From Dehalococcoidia bacterium (GTDB lineage: Bacteria > Chloroflexota > Dehalococcoidia > Lucifugimonadales > Lucifugimonadaceae): a stretch of DNA of 33,502 bases. Where the stretch lies: contig JAAZYI010000046.1 in NCBI GenBank assembly GCA_014239735.1, positions 1 through 33,502 of the forward strand. Direction: 5' to 3'. A program made the translations under genes and the position numbers. The notes under the pieces are model-generated. The model was not told the origin of the DNA, made no database searches, and saw only the letters and a program-made list of their open reading frames with translations. Shown piece after piece: positions 33,343 through 33,502 of this stretch (position 1 is its first letter; each line of letters starts with the position of its first letter).

Positions 33343-33348
33343 ATTATA
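33343..33348 (-). promoter_or_regulatory. -10 element of the ParB-like gene
   Basis: TATAAT on the minus strand ends 8 bases before the ATG at 33334, so transcription would begin 0-2 bases ahead of the start codon. No Shine-Dalgarno is present. The -35 region falls in the U-tract of the upstream terminator and shows no good hexamer. Confidence 0.4.
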
Positions 33349-33358
33349 AAGAATTGAT

Positions 33359-33396
33359 ACAAAAAGAAAGAACTCCCACCCATTGCTGAGTGAGAG
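33359..33396 (-). terminator. intrinsic terminator on the minus strand
   Basis: Read on the minus strand, CUCUCACUC (33396-33388) pairs along all nine bases with GGGUGGGAG (33381-33373), with two G-U pairs, around the loop AGCAAU. It is followed by UUCUUUCUUUUU. It is the clearest terminator in the window. It closes a transcript that comes from beyond the right edge, and it sits 25 bp upstream of the ParB-like gene's start. Confidence 0.8.
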
Positions 33397-33502
33397 CTAT
33401 CCTCCCGATACGGAATAGTGGTTCTTCTTCCAGATGCAGCGTCCCTTGAGTTCACCTTTCCAATTTCCCACTCGTTACGTCTAACGTTGAAATGATCTTA
33501 CA
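33397..33502 (-). ncRNA. 3' part of a structured RNA, possibly 6S RNA (partial)
   Basis: This stretch is clearly GC-richer than the surrounding DNA and carries no open frame longer than 16 codons on the minus strand. It contains possible stems: CUAU...AUAG around a CC/GG helix at about 33397-33418, and AGUGG (about 33470) with CCACU (about 33420). It ends in the terminator. The string UCAAGGGACGCUGCAUCUGG resembles by memory the 3' strand of 6S RNA (UUCAAGGG...GGCAUCUCGG), but the match is partial and the 5' half is outside the window. tmRNA, RNase P RNA and SRP RNA hallmarks were not found. A structured 3' UTR of a gene ending at about 33453 is an alternative. Confidence 0.4.

Noticed and set aside
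1-33502. CRISPR array, integrase, transposase or defence island
   Set aside because: No spaced direct repeats, inverted-repeat-bounded elements or recognised defence or mobility proteins were seen on either strand.

Overview
This window is AT-rich, tightly packed bacterial DNA, with most gaps from 0 to about 160 bp and many 1-11 bp overlaps. The nickel superoxide dismutase with its protease, a Na+-decarboxylase type beta subunit, a sulfatase and the compact layout suggest a streamlined marine bacterium. Several features fit Chloroflexota (SAR202-like): a prenyl synthase with HNFSLIHDDIED and DDILGVWG motifs, a SufBCDSU operon with SufU, YvcK, a SecG with an RRG-F-E-R-L-L-F motif, ClpC, and apparently leaderless first genes. 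This placement is inference from family resemblance. No 16S rRNA or other decisive marker is present.

Region 1 (1-11557, all + strand) looks like one long catabolic cluster. It holds the tail of an upstream gene, a 55-residue Tat-signal mini-protein, and the two E1 subunits of an acetoin/pyruvate-type dehydrogenase. Next come an atypical Gfo/Idh protein, the three 5-oxoprolinase subunits (pxpABC), and gamma, biotin-carrier and beta subunits of a Na+-translocating decarboxylase with no carboxyltransferase nearby. The cluster ends with an atypical DapA-family aldolase/lyase, a TauE/SafE exporter, an acetolactate-synthase-like ThDP enzyme and a cupin. Its substrate cannot be read from the sequence.

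Region 2 (11558-16318) has sodN divergent from its maturation protease sodX. It is followed by a minus-strand terpenoid operon: a prenyl diphosphate synthase, an unrecognised 215-residue protein, HpnC-like and HpnE-like. HpnD is absent from the window.

Region 3 (16319-30147) is housekeeping. It contains clpC behind a strong promoter that overlaps an HspR (HAIR)-like inverted repeat, an ispDF fusion and cysS. On the minus strand are secG, yvcK and gatB. Divergent from gatB runs sufBCDSU, followed convergently by an HpcH/HpaI aldolase.

Region 4 (30148-33502) holds an RDD membrane protein, a sulfatase broken by one in-frame TAA, a PrxQ/Bcp peroxiredoxin and a 30-residue single-span membrane protein with a good Shine-Dalgarno. 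It ends with a short ParB-like protein and, at the right edge, a GC-richer structured RNA that ends in a clear intrinsic terminator on the minus strand (6S-like by eye, uncertain).

I saw no CRISPR array, transposase, integrase, tRNA gene or recognisable defence system. No gene-free stretch exceeds 300 bp. The points most worth following up are the ATP-lactamase/decarboxylase cluster lacking its alpha subunit, the unknown protein in the squalene-type operon, the nonsense-interrupted sulfatase, the ClpC operator, the leaderless starts, and the edge RNA.
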